From assembly GCF_902498825.1 (NCBI RefSeq), contig NZ_LR701459.1, positions 1,656,414 through 1,720,413 on the forward strand: a stretch of DNA of 64,000 bases, read 5' to 3'. Both the position numbers and the translations under genes were made by a program. This document shows, piece by piece, positions 36,425 to 45,729 of the stretch. Source of the DNA: Rhizobium sp. EC-SD404 (lineage in GTDB: Bacteria; Pseudomonadota; Alphaproteobacteria; Rhizobiales; Rhizobiaceae). Every line of letters begins with the position of its first letter. Position 1 is the stretch's first letter. Under the pieces are notes generated by a model. It did not search any database, was not told the DNA's origin, and worked only from the letters and a program-made list of their open reading frames with translations.

Positions 36425-37378
36425 ATGAATGTGCATGCAGTCTTCAACCGCGACGGCGGAACCTTCCGCACGATGGATATGGATGCGTTTTGCCAGACCG
36501 CCACACGCATTTTCGAAGCGCATGGCCACACGCTGACCTGTGAGCAGGTTGAAGGAAAGCAGATCAAGCGAAAGCTCGAAGCGGTGGCGGCGAAAGGCGA
36601 TGTCGACGTTCTCCTGGCAGGCGGCGGCGATGGCACGATCTCCACGGCTGCCGGTATCGCCTGGAAAGCAGGTATGCCGCTCGGTGTGCTGCCGGCGGGT
36701 ACAATGAACCTCGTGGCGCGCACGCTGAAGGTTCCGCTGGAACTGGAAGCAGCGCTCGAGGCGCTGGCGGGTGGCGAGATCATGGATGCCGATATCGCGA
36801 GTGCCAACGGTCGCGCTTTCGTCCATCAGTTCTCCATCGGCATGCAGGCCCGCATGGTGCGGCTGCGCAATACCTACTCGTTCAAGTCGCGCTTCCAAAA
36901 GATCATCGCGACAAGCCGCGCAGCTCTCGGCGTCGTTCTGGATCCACCCGTATTCAAGGTCTCGATCGACATCGATGGGAAGTCCGAAACCCGGAAAGTC
37001 TCGGCGATCGCTGTTTCGAACAACCACTACGGCAATGATTCTCTGCTTTATGCGGACAAGCTTACGGGCGGCCAGTTGGGGGTTTACATCGCCAAGCCGC
37101 TATCGACCGCTGGCATGACGCGTCTGGCTGCCGACATTTTGCGTCGCCGCTTCCGCGATAACGAGAACATCGACGAGATCGGCGCCACGAAGGTCCATCT
37201 CTACTTTCCGAAGCTCTACTCCAAGGCTCGCGCTGTCATTGACGGCGAACTTGTGGCGCTCGAGCGCGACGTGACGATCCGCTTGCACCCGGGCGAATTG
37301 AAGATGCTTGCACCCAGTCAGACGGCACTTGATGCGAGAGAAGCCTCTACTGAAAAGCGGTCTCGTAAAAGCTCCTGA
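36425..37378 (+). CDS. Diacylglycerol kinase-family (lipid/sphingosine) kinase
   Basis: The ATG at 36425 (MNVHAVFNRDGGTFR) begins at the conserved fold. The 317-residue protein has ATP-binding motif AGGGDGTISTAAG (about residues 65-77), followed by PLGVLPAGTMNLVARTL. The C-terminal beta-sandwich has AIAVSNNHYGNDSL and ARAVIDGELVALERD. It would phosphorylate a membrane lipid such as diacylglycerol at the inner membrane, as in the DgkB/YegS family. Its last 32 nt overlap the end of the oppositely oriented amn gene. Confidence 0.88.
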   Translation: MNVHAVFNRDGGTFRTMDMDAFCQTATRIFEAHGHTLTCEQVEGKQIKRKLEAVAAKGDVDVLLAGGGDGTISTAAGIAWKAGMPLGVLPAGTMNLVARTLKVPLELEAALEALAGGEIMDADIASANGRAFVHQFSIGMQARMVRLRNTYSFKSRFQKIIATSRAALGVVLDPPVFKVSIDIDGKSETRKVSAIAVSNNHYGNDSLLYADKLTGGQLGVYIAKPLSTAGMTRLAADILRRRFRDNENIDEIGATKVHLYFPKLYSKARAVIDGELVALERDVTIRLHPGELKMLAPSQTALDAREASTEKRSRKSS

Positions 37379-38849
37379 GCTTGCGTGAATGCAGCCGCTC
37401 CGGCGGCATAGCGGCAAGTTTTTCCATCGCGCGAATACCGATTTCGAGGTGCTGGCTCACCTGCGTCCGGTAAAACGCCGTCGCCATGCCGGGAAGCTTC
37501 AACTCGCCATGCAGCGGCTTGTCCGAAACGCAGAGCAGTGTCCCATAGGGCACGCGGAAGCGGAAGCCGTTGGCGGCGATCGTGGCGGACTCCATGTCGA
37601 GCGCGATCGCGCGGGACTGGGATAGCCGCTTCACAGGTCCGCGCTGGTCGCGCAGTTCCCAGTTGCGATTGTCGATGGTCGCAACCGTGCCGGTGCGCAT
37701 GATCCTTTTGAGATCGTAGCCCTCGAGACCGGTCACCTCGGCGACGGATTCCTGCAGCGCGACCTGAATTTCGGCGAGCGCGGGTATCGGCACCCACACG
37801 GGCAGGTCGTCATCAAGCACATGGTCCTCGCGCACATAGGCGTGGGCCAGCACGTAATCGCCGAGCGTCTGGCTGTTGCGCAGCCCGGCGCAGTGGCCGA
37901 GCATCAACCAGGCATGCGGGCGCAGGACGGCGATATGGTCCGTGATTGTCTTGGCGTTGGAGGGTCCAACGCCGATATTCACCATCGTGATCCCGCCATG
38001 GGACGACTTCTTGAGGTGATAAGCCGGCATTTGCGGCAAGCGCACGCCGGCCACACCCTCCGTCGGCTCGTCCGAACCAGCCGGCGTCATCAAATTGCCC
38101 GGCTCGACGAACGCATCGTAGCTGCCGCCGCCTTCCGCCATCAAGCGGCGGGCGAACGCGCAGAATTCGTCCACGTAGAACTGGTAGTTCGTGAACAGCA
38201 CGAAGTTCTGGAAATGGTCGGCATTGGTTGCGGTGTAGTGCGACAGCCTTGCCAGCGAATAGTCGATGCGCTGCGCCGTGAAAGGTGCAAGCGGAGAGGG
38301 CTCGCCGGGGCCCGGCTCGTAGGAGCCATTGGCGATCTCGTCATCGGTGTTCGTCAGGTCCGGCGTATCGAAGAGATCCCGGAGAGGCACCGTGAAGTTT
38401 TCCGCAAAGGACGCTTCCACATAGGCGCCTTCGCCGAACGCGAAATGCAACGGGATCGGCGTATCCGATTCCGACACGACGATCGGCACGCCATGGTTCT
38501 TCAGGAGAAGCCCGATCTGGTCCTTCAGATAGGGCGCGAACAGCTCGGGCCGCGTGATGGAGGCCGTGTAATGGCCTGGCTGCGTTACGTGCCCGTAGGA
38601 CAGGCGCGAATCGATGTGGCCATAGGAGGTCGTGTAGAGGCTGACCTGCGGGTAGAAGGCGCGGTACCGCGTCGCGTGCGGTACGCCCTCGCTCAAACCC
38701 CGGAACGCGTCGGTCAAGAACGCGGTATTGCGGGCATAAAGCGCAGAAAGGGCTGCCAGCGCTTCGCCCGCATCGGAAAACGATCGCGGTTCGTAAGCGT
38801 CGGGTGACAGGATGTGTGCGTCGGTGTGATCGAAAGTCTTTTTGTCCAT
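37347..38849 (-). CDS. amn: AMP nucleosidase
   Basis: Amn hydrolyses AMP to adenine and ribose 5-phosphate (EC 3.2.2.4) and regulates the adenylate pool. The 500-residue protein has the N-terminal Amn-specific domain (about 20-190; HATRYRAFYPQVSLYTTSYG) and a C-terminal phosphorylase/nucleosidase fold (about 260-460). Motifs there are GVGPSNAKTITDHIAVLRP, GHCAGLRNSQTLGDYV and the ribose-site LDMESATIAANG. Length matches proteobacterial Amn (about 480-500). The gene ends inside the lipid kinase gene on the other strand. Confidence 0.95.
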   Translation of the reverse strand: MDKKTFDHTDAHILSPDAYEPRSFSDAGEALAALSALYARNTAFLTDAFRGLSEGVPHATRYRAFYPQVSLYTTSYGHIDSRLSYGHVTQPGHYTASITRPELFAPYLKDQIGLLLKNHGVPIVVSESDTPIPLHFAFGEGAYVEASFAENFTVPLRDLFDTPDLTNTDDEIANGSYEPGPGEPSPLAPFTAQRIDYSLARLSHYTATNADHFQNFVLFTNYQFYVDEFCAFARRLMAEGGGSYDAFVEPGNLMTPAGSDEPTEGVAGVRLPQMPAYHLKKSSHGGITMVNIGVGPSNAKTITDHIAVLRPHAWLMLGHCAGLRNSQTLGDYVLAHAYVREDHVLDDDLPVWVPIPALAEIQVALQESVAEVTGLEGYDLKRIMRTGTVATIDNRNWELRDQRGPVKRLSQSRAIALDMESATIAANGFRFRVPYGTLLCVSDKPLHGELKLPGMATAFYRTQVSQHLEIGIRAMEKLAAMPPERLHSRKLRSFYETAFQ

Positions 38850-39156
38850 GATCTACTATAGGCATCGCTTCGTGACAGGGAAATCGCTGTCCGCAATTTT
38901 CCACGCAAGCGCGCCTTATGGGAATTGATGATGAGCGATTAATGCCTTCTTCATAGACGACTGCCACCAATGATACGACTTGGAGACTGGTAGTTCGCCG
39001 CCAGATTGCATGACGCAGTTCTCCCGGGCGCCTCCCATCGGCGGCATGACGGTGCGACGAGGCGATCTCTCGGCGCGTATCTCAAATCAACGATGAATCA
39101 ACCGTCCGACGGCCCGCTCAGCCGCGGGACCGAAGCTTTGCGTGTGGGAAAAACGA
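38850..39156. other. Intergenic region between divergent amn and the chemoreceptor gene
   Basis: This 307-nt stretch has no credible ORF and no hairpin with a T tract. It must hold the promoters of amn (minus) and the chemoreceptor (plus), but I could not pick either with confidence. Nothing else was seen. Confidence 0.5.
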
Positions 39157-41124
39157 ATGTCGAAGATCAAGATAAAGCAACTGCTACCAGCTCTTTTCGC
39201 ACTGATGGCGCTGATCGCTCTCGCTCAGGGCGCACTCGGCTACTCGGCTGTAGCGACACTGCGCGAGCAGGTTGAGGAATTCAGTCAGCGGCGCGTTCAG
39301 ATTGGCCAGCTGATCAACCAGATCGATGCTGCTACGGCCGATCTGCGCCTGGCGCATGCCAACCACACCATGGCCATCACGCCGGAGGAGACGGCTGAAG
39401 TCGAAGAGCGAATCCTGCGTCGTACCGAGCATCTGGAGACGCTGAACGCAGAATACCTCACCTACCTGACCACCGACACCTCCAGGAACCTCCACACAGA
39501 GTTCATGCAGTCTTGGGATGCCTATATCGTCTCCGCCGAAGAGATGCTGGATCGCTCCCGCTTGAACCGAAAGGGCGCCGCCCAGAGCATGTTCATGGGC
39601 ACGCTGCGCATCGCCTACAACGAAATTGACGGCCGTATTGCCGCCATGCTGGACTTCAACGCGCAAATGAACGAGCGCGCCGTAGCGGCTGCCGAGGCCG
39701 CCTATGAACAGGCTCGCATGGTCACGATCGGCGCGGTGCTTCTGTCGATCCTGCTTGCGATCGGTGCTGGCCTTCTGGCCTTGAACCGGATTTCCAAGCC
39801 GATCAGCCGCATCACGGCATCCATGAATGCGCTGGCCGCAGGCGACCTGCAGAGTGAAATTCCGTTCTCCGACCGCAAGGACGAGATCGGCGACATGGCG
39901 GCGTCGGTTGCGATCTTCCGTGACGCCGGCCGCGACAAGATCCGCCTCGAGCAGGAAGCCGAAGACGGCCGCTCGCTGACCGAGAAGGAGCGGATCGCCC
40001 GCGAAGCAGAAAAGGCACGGGAAGCAGCGCAGATCGAGATGGCGATTGCAGCCATCGGCGAAGCGCTCGGTCGTCTTGCAGATGGCGACGTCGCCTATCG
40101 CATCGAGACCGAGTTCTCCGGCAAGCTCGATCGTTTGCGCATCGACTTCAACGAGGCCGTCGCCAAGCTTGAGGAAGCGTTGCGTGCCGTGGGCGGCAAT
40201 GCGAGCGGCATCTATGCGGGTTCGGAAGAAATCCGCGCCGCGGCCGACGATCTGTCCAAGCGCACGGAACAACAGGCTGCCTCCGTCGAGGAAACCGCGG
40301 CTGCTCTCGAGCAGCTGACGACCACGGTGAAGGACGCGACGCGTCGGGCCGAAGAAGCCGGCCAGCTCGTTGCCAAGACCCGCGAAGGTGCAGAGCGCTC
40401 AGGTGAGGTCGTCACCCGTGCCGTCAGCGCAATGGGCGCCATCGAGGCGTCTTCCGACAAGATCGGAAGCATCATCGGCGTCATCGACGATATCGCTTTC
40501 CAGACCAACCTCCTGGCGCTCAATGCCGGCGTCGAAGCCGCACGTGCGGGCGACGCGGGCAGGGGATTTGCGGTCGTCGCCCAGGAGGTTCGCGAACTGG
40601 CTCAGCGTTCCGCCCAGGCGGCCAAAGAGATCAAGACGCTGATCACCAGCTCCGGCGCTCAGGTCAAGGAAGGCGCATCGCTGGTCAGCGAAACCGGCAA
40701 GGCGCTGGAAGCCATCGTCGTCGAGGTGCAGGAGATCAATCGGCATGTGGTTGCGATTGTCGAAGCCTCTCGCGAGCAGTCGCTCGGGCTCGGCGAGATC
40801 AACACCGCAGTGACCCAGATCGACCAGAACACCCAGCAGAATGCCGCGATGGTGGAGCAGTCCACTGCAGCGAGCCATGGTCTGGCACGCGACGCGACGG
40901 CGCTCAACGAGCTGCTCGCGCAGTTCAAGATCGGTGGCATGGATGTCGCCGATAGCCGGTCGTCATCCAGGCAGAAGCCGGTTGTTGCTGTTGCCGAGCA
41001 TGCATCGGCGAAGCGGCCCGAGTCGCCCGCCCGCGCGCTTGGCCGAAAGCTGGCCGGCGCCTTCGTGCCGCGCACGGAAGGCAACGCTGCGCTGAAGGCG
41101 AAGTCTGATTGGGAAGAGTTCTGA
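39157..41124 (+). CDS. Methyl-accepting chemotaxis protein with CheR-tethering C-terminus
   Basis: The ATG at 39157 ([14 protein letters not shown]) gives 655 residues; an upstream GTG would add five. TM1 (about 9-30) is followed by a helical periplasmic ligand domain (about 31-185, four-helix-bundle type), TM2 (about 190-213), a HAMP domain and a second HAMP-like linker (about 300-350). The signalling domain has the CheA/CheW-binding hairpin [20 protein letters not shown]. The protein ends in DWEEF, matching the aromatic pentapeptide that tethers CheR/CheB. It should mediate chemotaxis from the inner membrane. The attractant is unknown, and no che genes are adjacent. Confidence 0.95.
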   Translation: MSKIKIKQLLPALFALMALIALAQGALGYSAVATLREQVEEFSQRRVQIGQLINQIDAATADLRLAHANHTMAITPEETAEVEERILRRTEHLETLNAEYLTYLTTDTSRNLHTEFMQSWDAYIVSAEEMLDRSRLNRKGAAQSMFMGTLRIAYNEIDGRIAAMLDFNAQMNERAVAAAEAAYEQARMVTIGAVLLSILLAIGAGLLALNRISKPISRITASMNALAAGDLQSEIPFSDRKDEIGDMAASVAIFRDAGRDKIRLEQEAEDGRSLTEKERIAREAEKAREAAQIEMAIAAIGEALGRLADGDVAYRIETEFSGKLDRLRIDFNEAVAKLEEALRAVGGNASGIYAGSEEIRAAADDLSKRTEQQAASVEETAAALEQLTTTVKDATRRAEEAGQLVAKTREGAERSGEVVTRAVSAMGAIEASSDKIGSIIGVIDDIAFQTNLLALNAGVEAARAGDAGRGFAVVAQEVRELAQRSAQAAKEIKTLITSSGAQVKEGASLVSETGKALEAIVVEVQEINRHVVAIVEASREQSLGLGEINTAVTQIDQNTQQNAAMVEQSTAASHGLARDATALNELLAQFKIGGMDVADSRSSSRQKPVVAVAEHASAKRPESPARALGRKLAGAFVPRTEGNAALKAKSDWEEF

Positions 41125-41172
41125 TCGCATCGTTCGAGAGCCCCAGTTTCAAAAATGGGGACCGGGGAGGGG

Positions 41173-41203
41173 AAAAGGCGGCTCGACGGCCGCCTTTTCT
41201 TTT
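41173..41203 (+). terminator. Rho-independent terminator after the chemoreceptor gene
   Basis: AAAAGGCGGC (41173-41182) pairs with GCCGCCTTTT (41189-41198) over a 6-nt loop and continues into CTTTT. This is the cleanest intrinsic terminator of the plus strand. Confidence 0.85.
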
Positions 41204-41307
41204 GGTGCCATCGCGCTAAGGAACCAAATGAGGCAGGTTCCGTTTCGAACGTGTCTGACCGTCGCTCGCGGTGAGGCATCGAATTGGGTGCGAGCGTGGT
41301 GGAATTC

Positions 41308-43287
41308 ATGCCGCAGCAGGACAGCAAGCGAAGCGCAGCCATATCCGGCGGCGCTTTAACTCCTAAAGTCACACCATCGGGAACGGCAGTGCGACAAGCC
41401 GCCCCCTTCGGCCCTCAATCGCTGATCGCCGCCATTGCCGCCATCACGGCGCTTTATTTCGGCAGGGACGTTTTCGTTCCGATCGCGCTGGCCGTGTTGC
41501 TGACGTTCCTTCTGTCGCCGATCGTCTCGTTTCTGCGTCGCTGGCGCATCCCGAGGTCCATTTCGGTGGTCACGGTCGTCATCATGGCGATGTTTACGAT
41601 CTTCTGTTTCGGCGTCGTCGTCGCCAACCAGATCAGCGTGCTCTCGTCGAACCTTCCCTCCTACCAGTTCAACATCCAGAGCAAGATCCGCGACCTGCGT
41701 GAAACGCAGTTTGCAAGTGGCTCCTTCGACCGCGCGGCTGCCATGCTGGAAGCGATCGAGCGGGAAATCCAGCAGGCAGAGGAGGACGACGCGGCAGACG
41801 CGGATGCCTCCGGCGAACCTGCGCCAATGCCGGTACGGATAGAGGAAGCACCTCTCACGCCGCTTGAAATGCTGCAGACATTCGTCGTGCCGTTGATCGA
41901 ACCGCTGGCGACCGGCGGTATCGTGATCGTGTTCGTGATCTTCATGCTTTTGCGGCGAGAGGATCTGCGCGACAGGTTCATCCGACTTGCCGGATCGACC
42001 GACATTCATCGAACGACGAACGCCCTGCAGGATGCCGGGCGCAGGGTCGGCCAGTATCTCTTGATGCAGCTGATCGTGAACGTGACTTATGCCATACCGG
42101 TCGCAGCCGGCCTCTGGTTCATCGGCGTGCCGAACGCTCTGCTCTGGGGCCTGCTCGCCCTCGTGCTGCGCTTCGTGCCCTATGTCGGCCCGATCATTGC
42201 CGCGTTTTTCCCACTGGCGCTCGCAATCGCCGTCGATCCGGGCTGGACGATGCTGTTCTACACCGCGGCGTTGCTCATCACCTTGGAGCTCATCTCGAAC
42301 AACCTGATCGAACCGTGGCTCTATGGATCACGGACAGGCCTCTCTCCGGTCGCCATCATTCTTGCAGCCATTTTCTGGACATGGCTGTGGGGCCCGATAG
42401 GCCTGCTCCTGTCGACACCTCTGACCGTCTGCTTCGTCGTACTTGGGCGGCACGTCCAGCAGTTCGAATTCCTTGACATTCTGCTCGGAAACGAACCCGT
42501 TCTGGCTCCTCATGAGCGGCTGTATCAGCGTCTGCTGGCAGGCGATCCTGATGAGGCGACCGAGCAGGCTGAGCAATATTTGCGCGAACGCCCGATCCGC
42601 TCATTCTATGACGATGTAGCCATCCCGGCACTTGTGCTTGTCGAGAATGACCGGTCGCGCGGGGTGCTGGACGATGCGCACCGCGAGATGGTGGCGACGA
42701 GTGCGGTGGAGCTGATCGAAAACCTGTCGGAGCACGAAGATACGGTCGACGACGCCGACGAGCCTGACGAGGAACTGAAATCCGCGTCGAATACGGAGTT
42801 GAAGCTGACGCCAGGGCGTATCGTCTGCGCGGGCGCCCGTGGCAATCTGGACGATGCGGCCGCGTTCATGCTGCGCGATGCGCTGGAGCATGCCTCGATC
42901 CACGCTCTTGAAGTGCCGCATGAGATGCTTCAGCCCACCCAACTGCGCAGTTTTGACTTCGACGATATCGGCACGATCGTCGTCGGCTATCTCAACAGCG
43001 AGTCCATCGCTCATGCCCGCTATCTCGTGCGGCGTCTGCGCCGGCAGAGCCCACAATTGACCATCATCATCGCTTTCTGGGGTGCAAAGGGCGGCCGCGA
43101 TGATTTGACCAAGATCGAGGATGCGATCCGTCCGGATGCCGTCTTCACGTCCATAGTCGACGTGGTCGCGGCACTGGAGCCCCTCGCAGAAGTGTCGAAG
43201 GAGGCTGAAGCAAAGGCGGCTGTTGAAGGCGCTGAGGAAGACCACGCGTCGGTCGGGCTCCTATCGGAGCCGCAACCCGCCGTTTGA
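41308..43287 (+). CDS. AI-2E-family permease with large C-terminal soluble extension
   Basis: I chose the ATG at 41308 (MPQQDSKRSAAISG); in-frame TTG/GTG codons lie upstream. The 659-residue protein has about eight TM helices in the AI-2E/PerM fold (about residues 35-385), with motifs LRFVPYVGPIIAAFFPLALA and NNLIEPWLYGSRTGLSPVA. A Glu/Asp/Ala-rich insert sits in the first loop (about 148-185). Past the membrane domain come an acidic linker and a soluble domain (about 505-650). That domain contains ARGNLDDAAAFMLRDALE, TIVVGYLNSESIAHARYL and TIIIAFWGAKGG and looks like an alpha/beta nucleotide- or B12-binding fold. Transported substrate unknown. Confidence 0.87.
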   Translation: MPQQDSKRSAAISGGALTPKVTPSGTAVRQAAPFGPQSLIAAIAAITALYFGRDVFVPIALAVLLTFLLSPIVSFLRRWRIPRSISVVTVVIMAMFTIFCFGVVVANQISVLSSNLPSYQFNIQSKIRDLRETQFASGSFDRAAAMLEAIEREIQQAEEDDAADADASGEPAPMPVRIEEAPLTPLEMLQTFVVPLIEPLATGGIVIVFVIFMLLRREDLRDRFIRLAGSTDIHRTTNALQDAGRRVGQYLLMQLIVNVTYAIPVAAGLWFIGVPNALLWGLLALVLRFVPYVGPIIAAFFPLALAIAVDPGWTMLFYTAALLITLELISNNLIEPWLYGSRTGLSPVAIILAAIFWTWLWGPIGLLLSTPLTVCFVVLGRHVQQFEFLDILLGNEPVLAPHERLYQRLLAGDPDEATEQAEQYLRERPIRSFYDDVAIPALVLVENDRSRGVLDDAHREMVATSAVELIENLSEHEDTVDDADEPDEELKSASNTELKLTPGRIVCAGARGNLDDAAAFMLRDALEHASIHALEVPHEMLQPTQLRSFDFDDIGTIVVGYLNSESIAHARYLVRRLRRQSPQLTIIIAFWGAKGGRDDLTKIEDAIRPDAVFTSIVDVVAALEPLAEVSKEAEAKAAVEGAEEDHASVGLLSEPQPAV

Positions 43288-43300
43288 GGATGGCAGAGCG

Positions 43301-43468
43301 TCAGCCGGCGCGCTGCAGGCTGACGTAGAGCACCAGACCGGCGCCGCTGATGCCGTTCTCGGCGCCAGCATTGGCCAGCGCAAAGGCGCCCATCGGGCCG
43401 ACGAAGGTTGCTGTGAGGAGGCAGATGCGCAAAGCAGTCGCGATGCCTCGCTTGGACTTGGCAATCAT
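43301..43468 (-). CDS. Small hypothetical membrane/secreted peptide
   Basis: The ATG at 43468 has GGGGAG nine nt upstream and gives 55 residues starting MIAKSKRGIATALRICLL. It has a basic N-terminus, one hydrophobic segment (about 9-29) ending in FALANA, and a second weakly hydrophobic end (ISGAGLVLYVSL). It could be a signal peptide releasing a mini-protein of about 25 residues, or a membrane microprotein. A hairpin (CGTCAGCC 43299-43306 with GGCTGACG 43318-43325) overlaps its stop. No function recognised. Confidence 0.6.
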   Translation of the reverse strand: MIAKSKRGIATALRICLLTATFVGPMGAFALANAGAENGISGAGLVLYVSLQRAG

Positions 43469-43644
43469 GACTGTCTCTCCCCTCAAGGCAGCGGCCCATC
43501 CGCTGTTGATGCCGCCTTTATAAGAGAGTGCTTCTGAACGCGGTCTGAGACGGGCGTTCATCGGGCGTTCAGGCAAACGGCATGGCCGGCTTGCATGGGC
43601 TGATCTGGAACCTACCTTGAAGCCAACGCAACAGGAGGTTCACG

Positions 43645-44340
43645 ATGTCCGACAGTCCTATCGAACTGCATTACTGGCCGACACCAAATGGCTGGAAGAT
43701 CACGATTTTCCTTGAGGAGGTGGGTCTTCCCTACGAAGTGAAATACGTCAATATCGGCAAGGGCGAGCAGTTCGAGCCGGAGTTCCTGCAAATCGCGCCG
43801 AACAATCGGATGCCCGCGATCGTGGACCCGGATGGTCCCGGCGGTCAGCCGATCTCCGTCTTCGAATCAGGCGCGATTCTTCAGTATCTCGGTCGCAAGA
43901 CGGGGCAGTTCTACCCCAGCGACGAGCGCGCGCGCGTCGAAGTGGATCAATGGCTGTTCTGGCAGATGGGTGGACTTGGGCCGATGGCCGGGCAGGCGCA
44001 CCATTTCCGTCAATACGCGCCGGAAAAGGTGCCATACGCCATTGATCGCTACACCAACGAAGTGAACCGGCTCTATGGCGTGATGAACAAGCGTCTGGCC
44101 GATCGCGAGTTTCTGGCAGGCGACTATTCGATCGCAGACATGGCCTGCGTCGGCTGGATCAAGCCTCACGCCAATCAGGGACAGGACCTGGAGGACTTTC
44201 CCCATCTGAAGCGCTGGTTTGAAACGCTGCTGGCCCGTCCCGCCGTTGAGCGCGGCCTCAAGGTGGGTGAGGAGCACCGCCGCAACATCGCCAATGACGA
44301 CGATGCCAAGAAGGTGCTCTTCGGCCAGCGTGCGCGCTGA
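43645..44340 (+). CDS. Glutathione S-transferase family protein (YghU/GstB-like)
   Basis: A GGAGG site precedes the ATG. The 231-residue cytosolic protein has an N-terminal thioredoxin-like domain (about 6-90; YWPTPNGWKITIFLEEVGLPY, NNRMPAIVDPDGPGG and SVFESGAILQYLGRKTG). An all-helical C-terminal domain (about 95-215) contains LAGDYSIADMACVGWI. It belongs to the bacterial nu-like/YghU class, which binds glutathione and has disulfide-bond or peroxide reductase activity. It converges with a small DMT gene five nt away. Confidence 0.9.
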   Translation: MSDSPIELHYWPTPNGWKITIFLEEVGLPYEVKYVNIGKGEQFEPEFLQIAPNNRMPAIVDPDGPGGQPISVFESGAILQYLGRKTGQFYPSDERARVEVDQWLFWQMGGLGPMAGQAHHFRQYAPEKVPYAIDRYTNEVNRLYGVMNKRLADREFLAGDYSIADMACVGWIKPHANQGQDLEDFPHLKRWFETLLARPAVERGLKVGEEHRRNIANDDDAKKVLFGQRAR

Positions 44341-44345
44341 TTGAT

Positions 44346-44696
44346 CTAGCCGAGCGGCGCCTTGAATACGAAGAAGGCGCCGCCGGCGATCATCACGAAG
44401 CCGACGAGGTGGTTGATCGTCAGCTTCTCGCCGAGGAAATAGACCGAAAAGAACGCGAAGATCACCAGAGTGATCACTTCCTGCATCGTCTTGAGTTCGG
44501 CCGCCGAATAGACCTGATGCCCGATGCGATTGGCGGGCACCGCAAGACAATATTCGAAGAAGGCGATGCCCCAGCTGGCCAGGATCACGATCCACAGGGC
44601 TTTGGTCTCGAATTTCAGGTGCCCGTACCACGCGAACGTCATGAAGACGTTCGACAGCGCGAGAAGCACGATCGGCATGATGGCGGCATAGGTCAT
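44346..44696 (-). CDS. DMT-family small membrane protein, DUF486
   Basis: The 116-residue protein has four TM helices (about 4-22, 33-50, 67-86 and 93-112). Its sequence MTFAWYGHLKF and FEYCLAVPANRIG is typical of DUF486, and the last part is PLG. These small DMT-superfamily proteins are widely conserved, and their transport function is unproven. It is transcribed toward the GST gene. Confidence 0.88.
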   Translation of the reverse strand: MTYAAIMPIVLLALSNVFMTFAWYGHLKFETKALWIVILASWGIAFFEYCLAVPANRIGHQVYSAAELKTMQEVITLVIFAFFSVYFLGEKLTINHLVGFVMIAGGAFFVFKAPLG

Positions 44697-44830
44697 CGAA
44701 AGTTTTCCCGGAAGGAAGGTGGCGGCGCGAATCGGAAGTCGATCAATCCGCTCTATACTGCCTCTCAGATTCCGACCAGAGACATTGAAGGGGCCCGGTT
44801 CGGCGCCATCACGCCACCATTTGCACCAAC

Positions 44831-44864
44831 AAAAAAGCCGCCGGAGCGCGTGCTGCGGCGGCTT
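44831..44864 (-). terminator. Intrinsic terminator after the DUF2147 gene (minus strand)
   Basis: Read on the minus strand, AAGCCGCCG (44864-44856) pairs with CGGCGGCTT (44843-44835) across a 12-nt loop and runs into TTTTTT (44836-44831). It lies about 20 nt after the stop of the DUF2147 gene. Confidence 0.85.
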
Positions 44865-44884
44865 CCATCAAACTGGCGTGCGGG

Positions 44885-45232
44885 CTACTGGCGCTGCCAG
44901 GTTTCGCCACGGCAGAGAACCGCGAGCACACAGCCTTCTAGGCGCATGTTGTTGCCGTCGACTTCGGCGTTGCCCCGGTAGGTCTTGTCCTCGGCCAGAT
45001 CGGTGATCGACCCGGAATAGTTGGTGCCGGAACCGGCCATCGCGCCAATCTGCTGGCCCTGGAACTCGCCGTTCTGAACAGTGCCGCAGAATCCGTCGCT
45101 GCACGGCGCGAAGGTCACGAGCGTGCCGGTGGACGGACGTAGCCAAGTGCCCTCGATCGGCTCGGCAGCGTTCGCCTGAGCTGCAAGGCCAAAACTCATC
45201 ACGCCTGCCAGAATGACTGCGCGCATCATCAT
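44885..45232 (-). CDS. DUF2147 family exported protein
   Basis: The first of three consecutive ATGs (45232) has GAGGAGGAG seven nt upstream. The 115-residue protein has a signal peptide (about 1-22, cut near ANAAEP) and the DUF2147 lipocalin-like pattern. That pattern includes EGTWLRPSTGTLVTF at the start, then CSDGFCGTV, TYRGNAEVDGNNMRLEGCVLAVLCRGETW. Four cysteines could form two disulfides. It is predicted periplasmic; the family has no firmly established function. Confidence 0.88.
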   Translation of the reverse strand: MMMRAVILAGVMSFGLAAQANAAEPIEGTWLRPSTGTLVTFAPCSDGFCGTVQNGEFQGQQIGAMAGSGTNYSGSITDLAEDKTYRGNAEVDGNNMRLEGCVLAVLCRGETWQRQ

Positions 45233-45729
45233 CGATTGTCTCCTCCTCAAGAAATGCCGCCGACGCCTCCCGAGCGGCTGGTGCTCTTTATAGATGACGC
45301 GCACGTAAGCGTAAATAAAAATTGGGGGCACGGTTGCCGGCGAAATCCCCATCGAAAAACTGGCCTTGCCGCAAAATCGAAAAGTCCTGCCGCGTTTCGT
45401 GGTTAGCGCGGCGTGAAGATCGGCAGGTAAACTTTTCCTAAAATTATCGCCAAAAGCGCCGGGTCGCAGCGGGTGCGATGTTTAACGAAAACCCAAATTT
45501 ACCAAGCATTTGAACTTTGTTTGTCTCCAGTTAAGCACGCCTTTTAACGGCGGTTTCAAGCCTTCCGGGCATAGTAGGTCACATCAGGGAGACGCCGCAG
45601 CAAGACGGCGCTGACATCTCGGAAAGACCGGAAAACCGGCGCCGGGCAAGAAAAAGAAAAGCAGAAGACGCTCTCGAACGAGTGCGACAGGGACAACGAA
45701 GAAAACGAATTCGAACGGGGATATGCGAT
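45233..45729. other. Long intergenic region between the DUF2147 and Sel1 genes
   Basis: This 497-nt stretch, partly A/T-rich for this genome (for example AAATAAAAATTG near 45311-45325), has no credible ORF. It separates two divergent genes and probably holds both promoters and a long leader for the Sel1 gene. That leader is purine-rich in its last 90 nt (45640-45729). A weak GC inverted repeat (CCGCG/CGCGG near 45390-45412) is present. I see no tRNA or recognisable riboswitch. Confidence 0.5.

Noticed and set aside
37821..38807. A 328-codon plus-strand frame opposite amn
   Set aside because: Amn is complete on the minus strand. The frame has no ribosome site or recognisable domain.
45480..45560. 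CtrA-type site (TTAA-N7-TTAA) upstream of the Sel1 gene
   Set aside because: The two TTAA elements at about 45531 and 45543 have a 9-nt rather than 7-nt spacer and lack the TTAAC context, so the match is weak.
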